Of a stretch of DNA of 54,030 nucleotides, positions 1-7,683 are shown piece after piece. The position numbers were made by a program, and so were the translations under genes. How positions within the stretch are numbered: the first letter of the stretch is position 1; each line of letters begins with the position of its first letter. Where the stretch lies: positions 12,016 to 66,045 of the forward strand of contig MFYG01000013.1 of NCBI GenBank assembly GCA_001789045.1, read 5' to 3'. The notes under the pieces were generated by a model that was not told the origin of the DNA, made no database searches, and saw nothing but the letters and a program-made list of their open reading frames with translations. The stretch is from Candidatus Peribacteria bacterium RIFCSPLOWO2_12_FULL_55_15 (GTDB lineage Bacteria; Patescibacteriota; Gracilibacteria; Peribacterales; Peribacteraceae).

Positions 1-458
1 CAGGACTCCTCCTCCTCGTCGTCGGCGGGAAAATTGCCGTGGACGGCGCTGTGAGCATCGCAACGTTCCTCGGCGTTTCCCAGGCTCTCATCGGACTCAC
101 TGTCGTCGCAATCGGCACATCGCTCCCGGAACTCGCAACCTCCGTCGTCGCGGCACGGAAGGGAAAAGCGGACATCGCCATCGGGAACATCGTCGGGAGC
201 AATATCTTCAACATCTTCTGGGTCCTCGGCGTGAGCGCGAGCATCCGCCACCTCACCTTTCGCCCGGAACTCAACATCGACCTCCTCGTCGGTATCCTCG
301 CCACCATCATCCTCTTCATCGTCGTCCACACCGGCGCCCTCCACCGCCGCCTCCTCTTCTGGCAGCAGCGCTCAGGACACATCATTGAACGGAAAGAGGG
401 CTTCCTCATGCTCCTCGTGTACGCCGCGTACCTCGCCTACCTTGTCTGGCGCGGATGA
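1..458 (+). CDS. Sodium/calcium exchanger family protein, C-terminal part
   Basis: The reading frame is already open at the left edge, so only the last ~150 residues of a CaCA-superfamily cation antiporter (YrbG type) are seen. The visible part has the second alpha-repeat signature, GTSLPELATS followed by IGNIVGSNIFN, where the acidic residue and the Asn/Ser cluster bind the transported cations. Two or more hydrophobic segments follow and the protein ends in a short basic tail. Such proteins exchange Ca2+ (or another divalent cation) for Na+ or H+ across the cytoplasmic membrane. The stop codon lies about 5 nt upstream of the promoter-like palindrome of the next gene, so it is probably transcribed separately from the copper locus. 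The family call is secure; the true start and full length are outside the window. Confidence 0.85.
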   Translation, partial: GLLLLVVGGKIAVDGAVSIATFLGVSQALIGLTVVAIGTSLPELATSVVAARKGKADIAIGNIVGSNIFNIFWVLGVSASIRHLTFRPELNIDLLVGILATIILFIVVHTGALHRRLLFWQQRSGHIIERKEGFLMLLVYAAYLAYLVWRG

Positions 459-459
459 G

Positions 460-477
460 ATACTATACTCATAGTAT
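460..477 (+). promoter_or_regulatory. Leaderless promoter with perfect inverted repeat
   Basis: ATACTAT and ATAGTAT form a perfect 7-bp inverted repeat around a 4-nt spacer. The embedded -10 hexamer TATACT (464-469) lies exactly 6 nt before the ATG at 476, the spacing seen at many other starts in this window. A repressor bound to the palindrome would cover the -10 box. Operator function is inferred from position and symmetry only. Confidence 0.4.
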
Positions 478-871
478 GTCGACCATCGTCACCACCTGCT
501 TCACACTCTTCCTCTTCCTCGGGAATCTCTGCCCAATGCAACTCCTCGCGTATGCCGCAGAAGCATCGAAGCCAGACAGTCTTACGACCTCCGCAGAGGG
601 ACATCTCGCCTGCACAAGGACGCGTACGTCGCCAATCGCATACGATGTTCCTCAGAGCAATCGTTGCACCTCTGGTCACTGCGTCACGGCGGATCCCGCA
701 GACGCAGTACTGACCGTGATGCGAGGTATAGAACAGCACGTACCCTTCTCTCTCCCTCTCGCTTCCAAAATCTCGGCCCCACTCCACTCCGCTCTTCCCT
801 CGGCCCTCGCTGCCAACTTCCCTATCGGTCCGCCTCTCTCTCACATAGCCACCATCGTCCTCCGCATATAG
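476..871 (+). CDS. Secreted small protein of unknown function
   Basis: Not recognised. The 131-residue product starts with a signal-peptide-like hydrophobic stretch (about residues 5-25, ending near AYAAEA). The mature part has a Cys-containing segment (CTSGHC around residue 65) that could bind a metal, although that is speculation. The C-terminus is Pro- and Ser-rich and ends in an Ile/Leu-rich strand. I chose the ATG at 476 rather than the in-frame ATG at 455 because a TATACT -10 box ends 6 nt before 476, so the upstream ATG would lie before the expected transcription start. It precedes the copper genes on the same strand, but a gap of ~70 nt with a small hairpin (896-910) and another TATACT (921-926) separates them. 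Confidence 0.5.
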   Translation: MSTIVTTCFTLFLFLGNLCPMQLLAYAAEASKPDSLTTSAEGHLACTRTRTSPIAYDVPQSNRCTSGHCVTADPADAVLTVMRGIEQHVPFSLPLASKISAPLHSALPSALAANFPIGPPLSHIATIVLRI

Positions 872-940
872 CCGGATTTTTCCACGAAAGTCTCCCCCTG
901 CCAGACAGGGACTTTTCCCCTATACTTTCACCCTCCGACT

Positions 941-2305
941 ATGCCACAGGAATCCCCACCGACCTGTACCGCAACGCTCCGGATTACCGGGATGCATTGC
1001 CAGAGCTGCGAACTCCTCCTCGAACGCGTCCTGAAGAAGATTCCAGGCATCCTCGCCGCGGATGTGAATCATCGCACCGGTATGGCCACGATCACCGCCA
1101 ACACGAAGAACCTGCCACCAGAGAGCGCCATTGAACATGCTGTCGAGAAAGCGGGCTACCGTCTTTCCACGGAAGGAGAGCGCCGTCCCTGCGGAGAGAC
1201 GCCACAGGAAAAATGGCTCCATATCGCCGCTTCCCTCATTATCATCTTCGCGCTGTACAAGATTGTCCGTACATTCGATCTCGCATCCATCGCCCCCGCG
1301 ACATCGGACGCCGTCTCCCTCGGAGGGGTCCTCCTCATCGGCCTCGTCGCAGGGACGTCGAGCTGCCTCGCCGTCACCGGCGGCCTCCTCCTGAGCGTCG
1401 CCGCAAAGTACAACGAGACTGTCCGGGAACGCACGGCATGGGGAAAATTGCTCCCCATGCTGCACTTCAACATAGGCCGTCTCGCCTCCTACTTCATCCT
1501 CGGAGGACTCGTCGGTCTCCTCGGACAGACCATCACCATCAGCACCCGCATAACGGGGTACCTCAATATCGCCGTTGCCATCGTCATGCTCTGGCTCGCG
1601 CTCCAAATGCTCCACATTATTCCGAAGGGAAGCTGTCCCCTCCGCCCGCCGAAAGCGCTCGCGCGGTGGATTGCCGGTCTTTCCGAGAGCAAGAATCCCC
1701 TCGCCCCGCTCGCCCTCGGCGCCCTCACATTCTTCCTCCCCTGCGGCTTCACGCAATCCCTCCAACTCGTCGCGCTCGCCTCCGGTAGCTTCCTGCAGGG
1801 CGCCCTCACGATGTTCACCTTCGCTCTCGGAACTCTTCCTTCCCTCGTTGGCATCAGCATGCTCTCCGCAACCGCTAAAGGACGCTTCCAAATCCTCTTC
1901 CTCCGCTTCGCAGGGACGCTCGTCTTCGTACTGGCGCTCCTCAACATCTCTAGCGGCCTCACGCTCACGGGATTCACTCTCCCCCGCCTGGCCTCCTTCG
2001 GAGGAACAACAGCCGCCGCAGAATTGCCGGCAATAGTGAATGGTTTCCAGGAAATTACCATGCGCATCGGCCCCGGCTACTACGAGCCGAACCGCCTCAC
2101 GGTGAAAGCGGGCATTCCTGTCCGCTGGACGATTGATGGGACGCAGGCCAGCGGCTGCACAAACGTCCTCGTCGTCCCATCGCTCAACATTACCCAGGTC
2201 ATGAAAACCGGTCCTAATGTCGTTACCTTCACCCCGCCGAACGCAGGCTCCCTCGCCTTCAGCTGTTCCATGGGAATGGTCAGCGGCACCATCACCGTCA
2301 TCTAA
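941..2305 (+). CDS. HMA / DsbD-like membrane / cupredoxin three-module protein
   Basis: A 454-residue fusion of three modules. Residues ~10-75 are a heavy-metal-associated domain with GMHCQSC (Cys20, Cys23 bind Cu+). Residues ~95-345 are a six-TM DsbD/CcdA-like (DsbD_2, sulfite-exporter type) membrane domain with a Cys pair in helices (Cys142 in SSCLA, Cys268 in LPCGF) that can pass reducing equivalents or copper across the membrane. Residues ~360-454 are an external cupredoxin-like domain with SGCTN and a terminal FSCSMGM copper-ligand loop. Known members of these families handle copper and thiols at the envelope. The layout suggests a cytoplasmic chaperone head feeding a membrane channel or thiol relay and an extracytoplasmic copper site. 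First gene of a short run with the DsbA-like and CuA-like genes; no Shine-Dalgarno is visible. Confidence 0.85.
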   Translation: MPQESPPTCTATLRITGMHCQSCELLLERVLKKIPGILAADVNHRTGMATITANTKNLPPESAIEHAVEKAGYRLSTEGERRPCGETPQEKWLHIAASLIIIFALYKIVRTFDLASIAPATSDAVSLGGVLLIGLVAGTSSCLAVTGGLLLSVAAKYNETVRERTAWGKLLPMLHFNIGRLASYFILGGLVGLLGQTITISTRITGYLNIAVAIVMLWLALQMLHIIPKGSCPLRPPKALARWIAGLSESKNPLAPLALGALTFFLPCGFTQSLQLVALASGSFLQGALTMFTFALGTLPSLVGISMLSATAKGRFQILFLRFAGTLVFVLALLNISSGLTLTGFTLPRLASFGGTTAAAELPAIVNGFQEITMRIGPGYYEPNRLTVKAGIPVRWTIDGTQASGCTNVLVVPSLNITQVMKTGPNVVTFTPPNAGSLAFSCSMGMVSGTITVI

Positions 2306-2344
2306 CGCCTTTTCAATTCTCAATTTTTTATCCCCCCTCTTTCT

Positions 2345-3139
2345 ATGGCAACCATCAACTGGCAACCGGCGTCTCAAAAGAACGTCCCAAGTTCCTCAGT
2401 CCACACCGTGATGAGCCTGCCTGCCGGCAAGACAGGATCGAATCCATGGTTCGCCGTTTCCCTCGGCCTCATGGGCGTCATCATCGGCTTCGGCATAGGA
2501 AAATGGCGGATCGGTGATTTTCCTCTCCTCGCAGGCGCCCCCCCGGGCCAGGTCGCTCAGGTTCCAGCCCCCACACCTCCACCCCCGCCACCGGCGCCCT
2601 CCGGCCCCGTTCCACCGATTGACCCGAAGGCAGATCACATTCGCGGCGATCTCAAGAAAGCCCAAGTCGCGGTCATCGAGTACTCCGATATGGAATGCCC
2701 CTTCTGTAAACGCGTCCACCCGACCTACCAGCAGATCATGCAGACCTACGATGACAAGGTGGTATGGGTCTACCGACACTTCCCGCTCTCCTTCCACCAG
2801 AACGCGGAACCGGCAGCAATGGCTTCGGAATGCGCAAATGATCTTGGAGGGAATGACGCATTTTGGAAATTCACGGATAAAATCTTCGAGACACAAGGCG
2901 AATGGGCATACGAGAAGTACGCCACAGAACTCGGTCTCGATGCCGCGAAGTTCAAAGACTGCATCGCAAGCGGCAAATTCAAGCAGCATGTCCAAGACGA
3001 CATGAACGAGGGCAGTAACGCAGGCGTGAGCGGCACCCCAGGCAACTTCGTCATGAACCTGAAAACACAGAAGGCACAGGAAGTCTCCGGCGCACAACCA
3101 TTCGAAAGCTTCAAGGCCGCCATCGATGCGGCTTTCTAA
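2345..3139 (+). CDS. DsbA-like thiol oxidoreductase, membrane anchored
   Basis: A 264-residue protein with an N-terminal TM anchor (about residues 36-55), a proline-rich linker (residues ~70-90, mostly P with A/T), and a thioredoxin-fold DsbA/DSBA-like domain. The active site is CPFC (Cys118, Cys121) after YSDME, and the cis-Pro loop is in SGTPGNF. It resembles the DsbA family proteins (BdbD/Thioredoxin_4) that oxidise or isomerise cysteines outside the cytoplasm. Between a copper-thiol membrane protein and a CuA-motif lipoprotein, its likely job is to set the redox state of copper-binding cysteines; this is inferred from context. The start at 2345 is preceded by a pyrimidine-rich stretch without a Shine-Dalgarno. 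The next gene begins 25 nt after the stop. Confidence 0.9.
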   Translation: MATINWQPASQKNVPSSSVHTVMSLPAGKTGSNPWFAVSLGLMGVIIGFGIGKWRIGDFPLLAGAPPGQVAQVPAPTPPPPPPAPSGPVPPIDPKADHIRGDLKKAQVAVIEYSDMECPFCKRVHPTYQQIMQTYDDKVVWVYRHFPLSFHQNAEPAAMASECANDLGGNDAFWKFTDKIFETQGEWAYEKYATELGLDAAKFKDCIASGKFKQHVQDDMNEGSNAGVSGTPGNFVMNLKTQKAQEVSGAQPFESFKAAIDAAF

Positions 3140-3164
3140 CCATACTTCTTCCCACTGCGAACAT

Positions 3165-3530
3165 ATGAAACGCCTTTTGTTACTCTCACCGATCCTCATG
3201 CTCTTACTTGCTGCCTGCACCACTGCACCTATTGTGGAACAAGTTGCTCCACAAGGACGGATTATCCCTGTCACCGCGGAACTCTGGAAATTCACGCCGA
3301 ATGTCATTCAAGCCAAACAGGGCGAAGAAGCCGTCCTCCAGATTACCGGCGTCAGCGGAACCCACGGCTTCTCGGTTCCCGACCTCGGAATCAACGCGAC
3401 AATCATCCAGGGACAGACTGTCTCCGTAACGCTCCCGACGGACAGGCCGGGCACCTTCGACTTTCGATGTTCTGTTCCCTGCGGAGCAGGGCACAAGGAT
3501 ATGACGGGACAGATCATCGTGGCACCGTAA
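3165..3530 (+). CDS. CuA-motif cupredoxin lipoprotein
   Basis: A 121-residue predicted lipoprotein: signal peptide MKRLLLLSPILMLLLAAC with a lipobox LAAC at Cys18, then one cupredoxin domain. The C-terminal loop CSVPCGAGHKDM fits the binuclear CuA pattern C-x3-C-x3-H-x2-M of cytochrome oxidase subunit II and N2O reductase. A further His (THGFS) upstream supplies the remaining ligand. The short length and absence of the COX2 transmembrane hairpin make it a stand-alone electron carrier or copper carrier rather than an oxidase subunit. I start it at 3165, directly before the signal peptide, rather than at an earlier in-frame ATG at 3126 that overlaps the previous gene and would add hydrophilic residues ahead of the signal. 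Role as electron donor to the NirK domain encoded downstream is inference. Confidence 0.85.
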   Translation: MKRLLLLSPILMLLLAACTTAPIVEQVAPQGRIIPVTAELWKFTPNVIQAKQGEEAVLQITGVSGTHGFSVPDLGINATIIQGQTVSVTLPTDRPGTFDFRCSVPCGAGHKDMTGQIIVAP

Positions 3531-3540
3531 AAAAATCCTC

Positions 3541-3585
3541 TTGACCCCGGAATGCGGAGGGGGGTAGCATATACCCCTACCCCCT
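3541..3585 (+). promoter_or_regulatory. CsoR-type promoter/operator
   Basis: TTGACC (3541-3546) and TAGCAT (3565-3570) are spaced 18 nt apart as -35/-10 elements. Over the -10 lies the inverted repeat GGGGTA (3561-3566), 5-nt spacer, TACCCC (3572-3577), inside longer G and C tracts. This matches the known form of CsoR operators (G-tract / C-tract palindromes covering the core promoter). It sits 22 nt before the csoR start, so autoregulation by copper is expected for csoR and the co-directional genes after it. Confidence 0.75.
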
Positions 3586-3598
3586 TCCCCTTCCACAC

Positions 3599-3874
3599 AT
3601 GCACCACGACGTGAAGAAAAAAACACTGAGCGCCATCGGGCGGCTGGAAGGCCTGACAGCCAGGCTGCGCACGATGGTCGGGGAGGATGCCTACTGCCCG
3701 AAAATCCTCGAGATCGCCCTCGCCATGCAGGGGCAACTGAAATACATCCACGGCACCGTCCTGGAAAACCACCTGCGCACCTGCGCCGTGAAGAAGCTCA
3801 CATCCAAATCCGGAACGGAACGGGACAGGTGTATTGCGGAGCTCCTCGCAATCATCGGCCTCTCCACCCGCTAA
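3599..3874 (+). CDS. csoR: CsoR-family copper-sensing repressor
   Basis: A 91-residue all-helical DUF156/CsoR protein. The Cu(I) ligands of the family are present: Cys33 (DAYCPKIL), His58 and Cys62 (ENHLRTC), the x-C-H-C pattern of copper sensors, as opposed to formaldehyde (FrmR) or nickel (RcnR) sensors. Helix 1 carries the usual RLEGL core. CsoR tetramers bind G/C-tract palindromes in the absence of copper and release on Cu(I) binding; a matching operator lies immediately upstream. The gene is first in the operon with the chaperone, Cu-ATPase/NirK and two further genes, with short gaps of 14-20 nt, so the whole set is probably copper-induced. Confidence 0.92.
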   Translation: MHHDVKKKTLSAIGRLEGLTARLRTMVGEDAYCPKILEIALAMQGQLKYIHGTVLENHLRTCAVKKLTSKSGTERDRCIAELLAIIGLSTR

Positions 3875-3888
3875 CCCCTGTTACCCCT

Positions 3889-4110
3889 ATGCAAACAGTC
3901 GTTTCCATTCCCGGCATACACTGCCCCTCGTGCGTCGCGATGATCCGCGAAATCAGCGGCGAATTTTCTGAAATCCAGACTGTCGACGTCGATATGGCGA
4001 CGAAGACCGTCACGCTCACCCACACCAACACCCTCGATATTCAACAGTGGAAACGGGAAATCGAATCCCTCGGCGAGAACTATAAAATGGCCTCCTCCGT
4101 GTCACCCTGA
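3889..4110 (+). CDS. Copper chaperone, single HMA domain
   Basis: A 73-residue ferredoxin-like HMA protein with the metal loop GIHCPSC (Cys12 and Cys15), comparable with CopZ or with a detached N-terminal domain of CopA. It would carry Cu+ in the cytoplasm to the P-type ATPase encoded 20 nt downstream, or to CsoR. The start at 3889 is chosen because it directly precedes the beta-1 strand; an in-frame ATG 60 nt earlier lies inside csoR and would add an unrelated Pro/His-rich tail. Translation probably starts without a Shine-Dalgarno, since the preceding bases are CCCCT. Confidence 0.85.
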   Translation: MQTVVSIPGIHCPSCVAMIREISGEFSEIQTVDVDMATKTVTLTHTNTLDIQQWKREIESLGENYKMASSVSP

Positions 4111-4129
4111 CAACCATCTCCTCTCCCTT

Positions 4130-7100
4130 ATGTCATCCTCCCGTACCACCCTCGCCATCACCGGCATGCACTGCTCCTCATGCGCCGCCCTCATCACCCG
4201 CAAACTCAAGAAAACCCCCGGCGTCGAGGACGCCAACGTGAACTTCGCGGCGGCCAAGGCGCACGTGCGCTTCGATCCGCAACAGACCAAAGAACAGGAC
4301 ATGATTGCCGCGGTGGCATCCGCGGGATACGGCGCTCTCATTGCCGATGAGCGCGATCGCGACGCCGACCGCAGGCGCAGGGCAGAGGAAATCGCAACCT
4401 ACCGCTGGAAATTCTGGACGGGGCTCGTCTTGAGTCTCCCGATGCTCGCGTTCATGGTCATGGCGTTCTTCCCGCATAACGCCATGCACCAGGCCCTTCT
4501 TCCATATATGGGAATTCTCTCGCTACTTCTTGCGACACCTGTGCAATTTTGGCTCGGTTACGGCTTCTATCGCGGCATGTGGTCGAGCCTGAAGATGGGA
4601 ACATTCACCATGGACAGCCTCATCGCCATCGGCACGTCGACGGCCTACGCCTACAGCATCTACGGATTCGCCGACCATGTGCTCTCCGAGGGGACGCTGC
4701 TCGGAGAAGTCCACAACCTATACTTCGAGGTCGCCGCGCTCCTCATCACGTTCGTGCTGCTGGGCAAATGGCTCGAAGCGCGCGCGAAGGGCAGCACGAG
4801 CGAAGCGATTCAGAAGCTCATGGGATTACAGGCAAAAACGGCGCGGGTGCTGCGGAATGGAGAAACCATCGATATTCCCATCGAGGACGTGCAGGTGGGA
4901 GATACTGTCATTGTCCGGCCCGGCGAGAAAATCCCGGTGGACGGTACGATTCTCAAGGGATTGTCCGCCGTTGACGAATCCATGCTCACAGGCGAGAGCA
5001 TCCCCGTGGAGAAGAAGGAGGGGGACCGAATCTTCGGCGCGACCATGAACAAGAACGGCTCCTTCGAATTCCGCGCGGAGAAAGTCGGCGCAGAAACCGC
5101 CCTCGCGCAGATCATCCGGTTTGTCGAAGATGCCCAAGGGAGCAAGGCGCCGATACAGGCATTTGCCGATTGGGTGTCCTCGTGGTTCGTCCCCGCCGTG
5201 ATCGGCATAGCTCTCCTCACGCTCGCGACGTGGATCGTCCTCGGAGCGACGCTCACGTTCGCTCTTCTCGCCTTCGTCTCCGTGATCGTCATCGCTTGCC
5301 CATGTGCTCTCGGCCTCGCGACACCAACGAGCATCATGGTCGCGACGGGCAAAGGAGCGGAACTCGGCATTCTCATCCGTGGCGGGGAACCGCTCGAAGC
5401 GGCCAAAAAGATCGATACCATTATCTTTGATAAGACCGGAACATTAAGCAAAGGCAAGCCGGAGGTGACGGATGTCATGAGCATCTCCGAAATATCTTCG
5501 ATGGAAGAAGTTCTAAGGATTGCAGCATCATTGGAACAGGGATCAGAACACCCGCTTGCGGAAAGCATCGTAACGTACGCGCAGAACAAGGGTGTCACGC
5601 TGAGCGTAGTCGAAGCGTTCAAAGCCATCCCCGGCCACGGCGTGGAGGGGGAACTTGGTGGGAAGATGTATTTTCTCGGGAACCGAAAACTTATGGAGAA
5701 GATAGCAGTGTCTTCTTTGGAAGCCGAAGAGAAACTACAAGCGCTTGAAGAGGAAGGAAAGACGGCCATGCTGCTAGCGGATGAGAAACATGTTCTCGGC
5801 ATCATCGCTGTAGCAGATACCCTCAAGGAGACCTCGAAAGAAGCCGTCGATCAGCTCAAATGGATGGGAATCGAGGTCTACATGATCACCGGTGATAACA
5901 AGCGGACTGCTAACGCGCTCGCGCGGATTACGGGCATCGAGCGCGTGCTCGCGGAAGTGCTTCCCGAAGACAAGGCAAAAGAAGTGGAGAAATTACAGGC
6001 GGACGGCAAGCGGGTCGCCATGGTCGGCGACGGGATCAACGACAGCCCGGCGCTCGCGCAGGCCGACCTGGGCATTGCCATGGGCAGCGGCACGGATATT
6101 GCAATGGAAACAGGCGGCATTATCCTCGTCAAGAACGACCTGCGGGATGTCGTGACGGCCATCACACTCAGCCGGAAAACAGTCGGGAAAATCAGACAGA
6201 ACATGTTCTTCGCACTCTTCTACAATATCGCGGGTATCCCCATCGCCGCCGGCGCGCTCTCCTCTCTTGGTCTCACTCTCCGTCCGGAACTCGCGGGGCT
6301 CGCGATGGCGCTGAGTTCGGTCTCCGTCGTCACAAACTCGCTCCTCCTCAAAGGCTTCCGCCCCTCCCGCCGCAACTGGCTCTCGGACAGCGCTCCGGTC
6401 TTTATGACCGTCGGCTTCACCGCTCTCTTCCTCCTCTTCGCAAACATCAGCAGCGCCACCGCCGGCGAGAGCACTCTCTTCCAACGAGGACCGTTTCCGG
6501 AAATCAGTCGACCCGCAAACGACCTCTCCACTCCCATCGCGCGCAACAACGACGGCCTTGCGGTGATCACACTCGAAACGCGCGAGGTGGTCGCAGAACT
6601 CGCTCCGGGCACTACGTACGAGTACTGGACATACAACGGCACGGTTCCCGGTCCTTTTCTTCGCGTGCGCGAAGGGGAATCCGTGGAAATCCGCCTGACC
6701 CATCCTGAGGACGAAGACGAAGATACACAGAAACACGAAGTAGCGGGACACGAGAAGCACTCCATCGATCTCCACGCCGTCACAGGGCCTGGTGGAGGCG
6801 CGGCTCTCACGCAAGTGAAGGATGGCGAAACGAAAATTTTCCGCTTCAAAGCGGACCGTCCCGGCATCTACGTCTATCACTGCGCGAGCCCGCACGTGCC
6901 GACGCATATCGCCAACGGCATGTACGGCCTCATCGTCGTGGAACCCGCGAAGAAGCTCCAACCCGTTGATCACGAATTCTACGTCATGCAGGGTGAACTC
7001 TACACACATGGCGTGCTCGGCCGAACCGGCTTCCAGAGTTTCAGTAAGAGGAAAATGCTGAAGGAGGCGCCGGAGTATTTTGTCTTCAACGGACGCGTCG

Positions 7101-7447
7101 GCGCACTGCGCGGAAGCGGTGCGCTGAAAGCGAACGTGGGAGAGCGCATCAGGCTCTACGTCGGCGTCGGCGGCTTCGTGCCATCGAACTTCCACGTGAT
7201 CGGCGCAGTGTTCGACAAGGTCTACCCGGAAGGCGACCTCCTCTCGCCGCCGCACCGGAACATCCAGACCACCACGATTCCCGCAGGCGGAGCCGTCGTC
7301 GTGGAATTCACAGTGGACGTTCCCGGCACGTACCTTCTCGTCGATCACAGCCTCACGCGCTCCATCGATAAGGGAGCGCTTGGAGAAATCATCGTCGAGG
7401 GGCCAGGCAATCCGCAAATCTTCTCCGCCGTGAATCCCGATCTCTAA
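4130..7447 (+). CDS. CopA-type Cu P-type ATPase fused to NirK-type Cu nitrite reductase
   Basis: One uninterrupted 1105-residue frame. Residues 1-~745 form a P1B-1 copper ATPase: HMA loop GMHCSSC (residues 12-18), CPC metal site (390-392), DKTGT phosphorylation site (Asp434), GDGIND hinge (~635-642). After the last ATPase helix there is an extra TM segment (~755-775), and then residues ~790-1105 form a complete two-cupredoxin nitrite reductase of the AniA-like class. Type 1 Cu ligands: His877, Cys918, His926, Met931. Type 2 Cu ligands: His882, His917, His1073. Catalytic pair: Asp880 (in HSIDLH) and His1022 (in FHVIG). CopA normally ends in the cytoplasm after eight helices, so the ninth helix would place NirK outside. 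NirK reduces nitrite to NO. Copper export and enzyme loading in one chain is my inference. A free-standing CopA of this type would be ~750 residues and NirK ~340. Confidence 0.93.
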   Translation: MSSSRTTLAITGMHCSSCAALITRKLKKTPGVEDANVNFAAAKAHVRFDPQQTKEQDMIAAVASAGYGALIADERDRDADRRRRAEEIATYRWKFWTGLVLSLPMLAFMVMAFFPHNAMHQALLPYMGILSLLLATPVQFWLGYGFYRGMWSSLKMGTFTMDSLIAIGTSTAYAYSIYGFADHVLSEGTLLGEVHNLYFEVAALLITFVLLGKWLEARAKGSTSEAIQKLMGLQAKTARVLRNGETIDIPIEDVQVGDTVIVRPGEKIPVDGTILKGLSAVDESMLTGESIPVEKKEGDRIFGATMNKNGSFEFRAEKVGAETALAQIIRFVEDAQGSKAPIQAFADWVSSWFVPAVIGIALLTLATWIVLGATLTFALLAFVSVIVIACPCALGLATPTSIMVATGKGAELGILIRGGEPLEAAKKIDTIIFDKTGTLSKGKPEVTDVMSISEISSMEEVLRIAASLEQGSEHPLAESIVTYAQNKGVTLSVVEAFKAIPGHGVEGELGGKMYFLGNRKLMEKIAVSSLEAEEKLQALEEEGKTAMLLADEKHVLGIIAVADTLKETSKEAVDQLKWMGIEVYMITGDNKRTANALARITGIERVLAEVLPEDKAKEVEKLQADGKRVAMVGDGINDSPALAQADLGIAMGSGTDIAMETGGIILVKNDLRDVVTAITLSRKTVGKIRQNMFFALFYNIAGIPIAAGALSSLGLTLRPELAGLAMALSSVSVVTNSLLLKGFRPSRRNWLSDSAPVFMTVGFTALFLLFANISSATAGESTLFQRGPFPEISRPANDLSTPIARNNDGLAVITLETREVVAELAPGTTYEYWTYNGTVPGPFLRVREGESVEIRLTHPEDEDEDTQKHEVAGHEKHSIDLHAVTGPGGGAALTQVKDGETKIFRFKADRPGIYVYHCASPHVPTHIANGMYGLIVVEPAKKLQPVDHEFYVMQGELYTHGVLGRTGFQSFSKRKMLKEAPEYFVFNGRVGALRGSGALKANVGERIRLYVGVGGFVPSNFHVIGAVFDKVYPEGDLLSPPHRNIQTTTIPAGGAVVVEFTVDVPGTYLLVDHSLTRSIDKGALGEIIVEGPGNPQIFSAVNPDL

Positions 7448-7465
7448 TTTTCCCCCCTTTCCTTC

Positions 7466-7666
7466 ATGTGGTGCTGCTCACGCAAAATATTGTTCATTCT
7501 CCTCGTTGTCGCAGGCATCCTCGGGCTCCTCATTGCAACAGGAACAGTGAATGCCTATGCGATTCTTCCGTTCCTTCCGTTCCTCGCCTGCCCGCTCATG
7601 TGTGTCGTCATGATGATGTTCGGACGGAAATGTGATGATAAAAGTTGCGACAAAAAATCTCTTTAA
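7466..7666 (+). CDS. Small Cys-rich membrane protein (DUF2933-like)
   Basis: A 66-residue protein with two hydrophobic segments (about residues 8-24 and 31-52), a leading CC pair, a central CPLMCVVMMMF stretch and a Cys/Lys/Asp-rich tail with two further cysteines. The pattern of a short hydrophobic protein with CPLM and a metal-binding tail resembles DUF2933 proteins, which accompany copper-resistance genes; the match is by eye and modest. Cys and Met residues lining the second segment could bind Cu+. It lies 18 nt after the Cu-ATPase/NirK gene and 17 nt before the next gene, so it is part of the CsoR-controlled operon. Confidence 0.65.
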   Translation: MWCCSRKILFILLVVAGILGLLIATGTVNAYAILPFLPFLACPLMCVVMMMFGRKCDDKSCDKKSL

Positions 7667-7683
7667 CTCTTTCCTTGTTTCCT

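Noticed and set aside
896..910. Terminator CCCTG-CCAGA-CAGGG before the three-module gene
   Set aside because: A 5-bp stem with only four T residues after it is too weak to call.
920..2377. A 485-codon open frame on the minus strand
   Set aside because: It is the antisense of the HMA-DsbD-cupredoxin gene; its product is Glu/Arg/Gly-rich without any motif, as expected from GC-rich codon shadows.
5993..7417. A 474-codon minus-strand open frame
   Set aside because: Antisense of the Cu-ATPase/NirK gene, which has full catalytic motifs in the forward frame.
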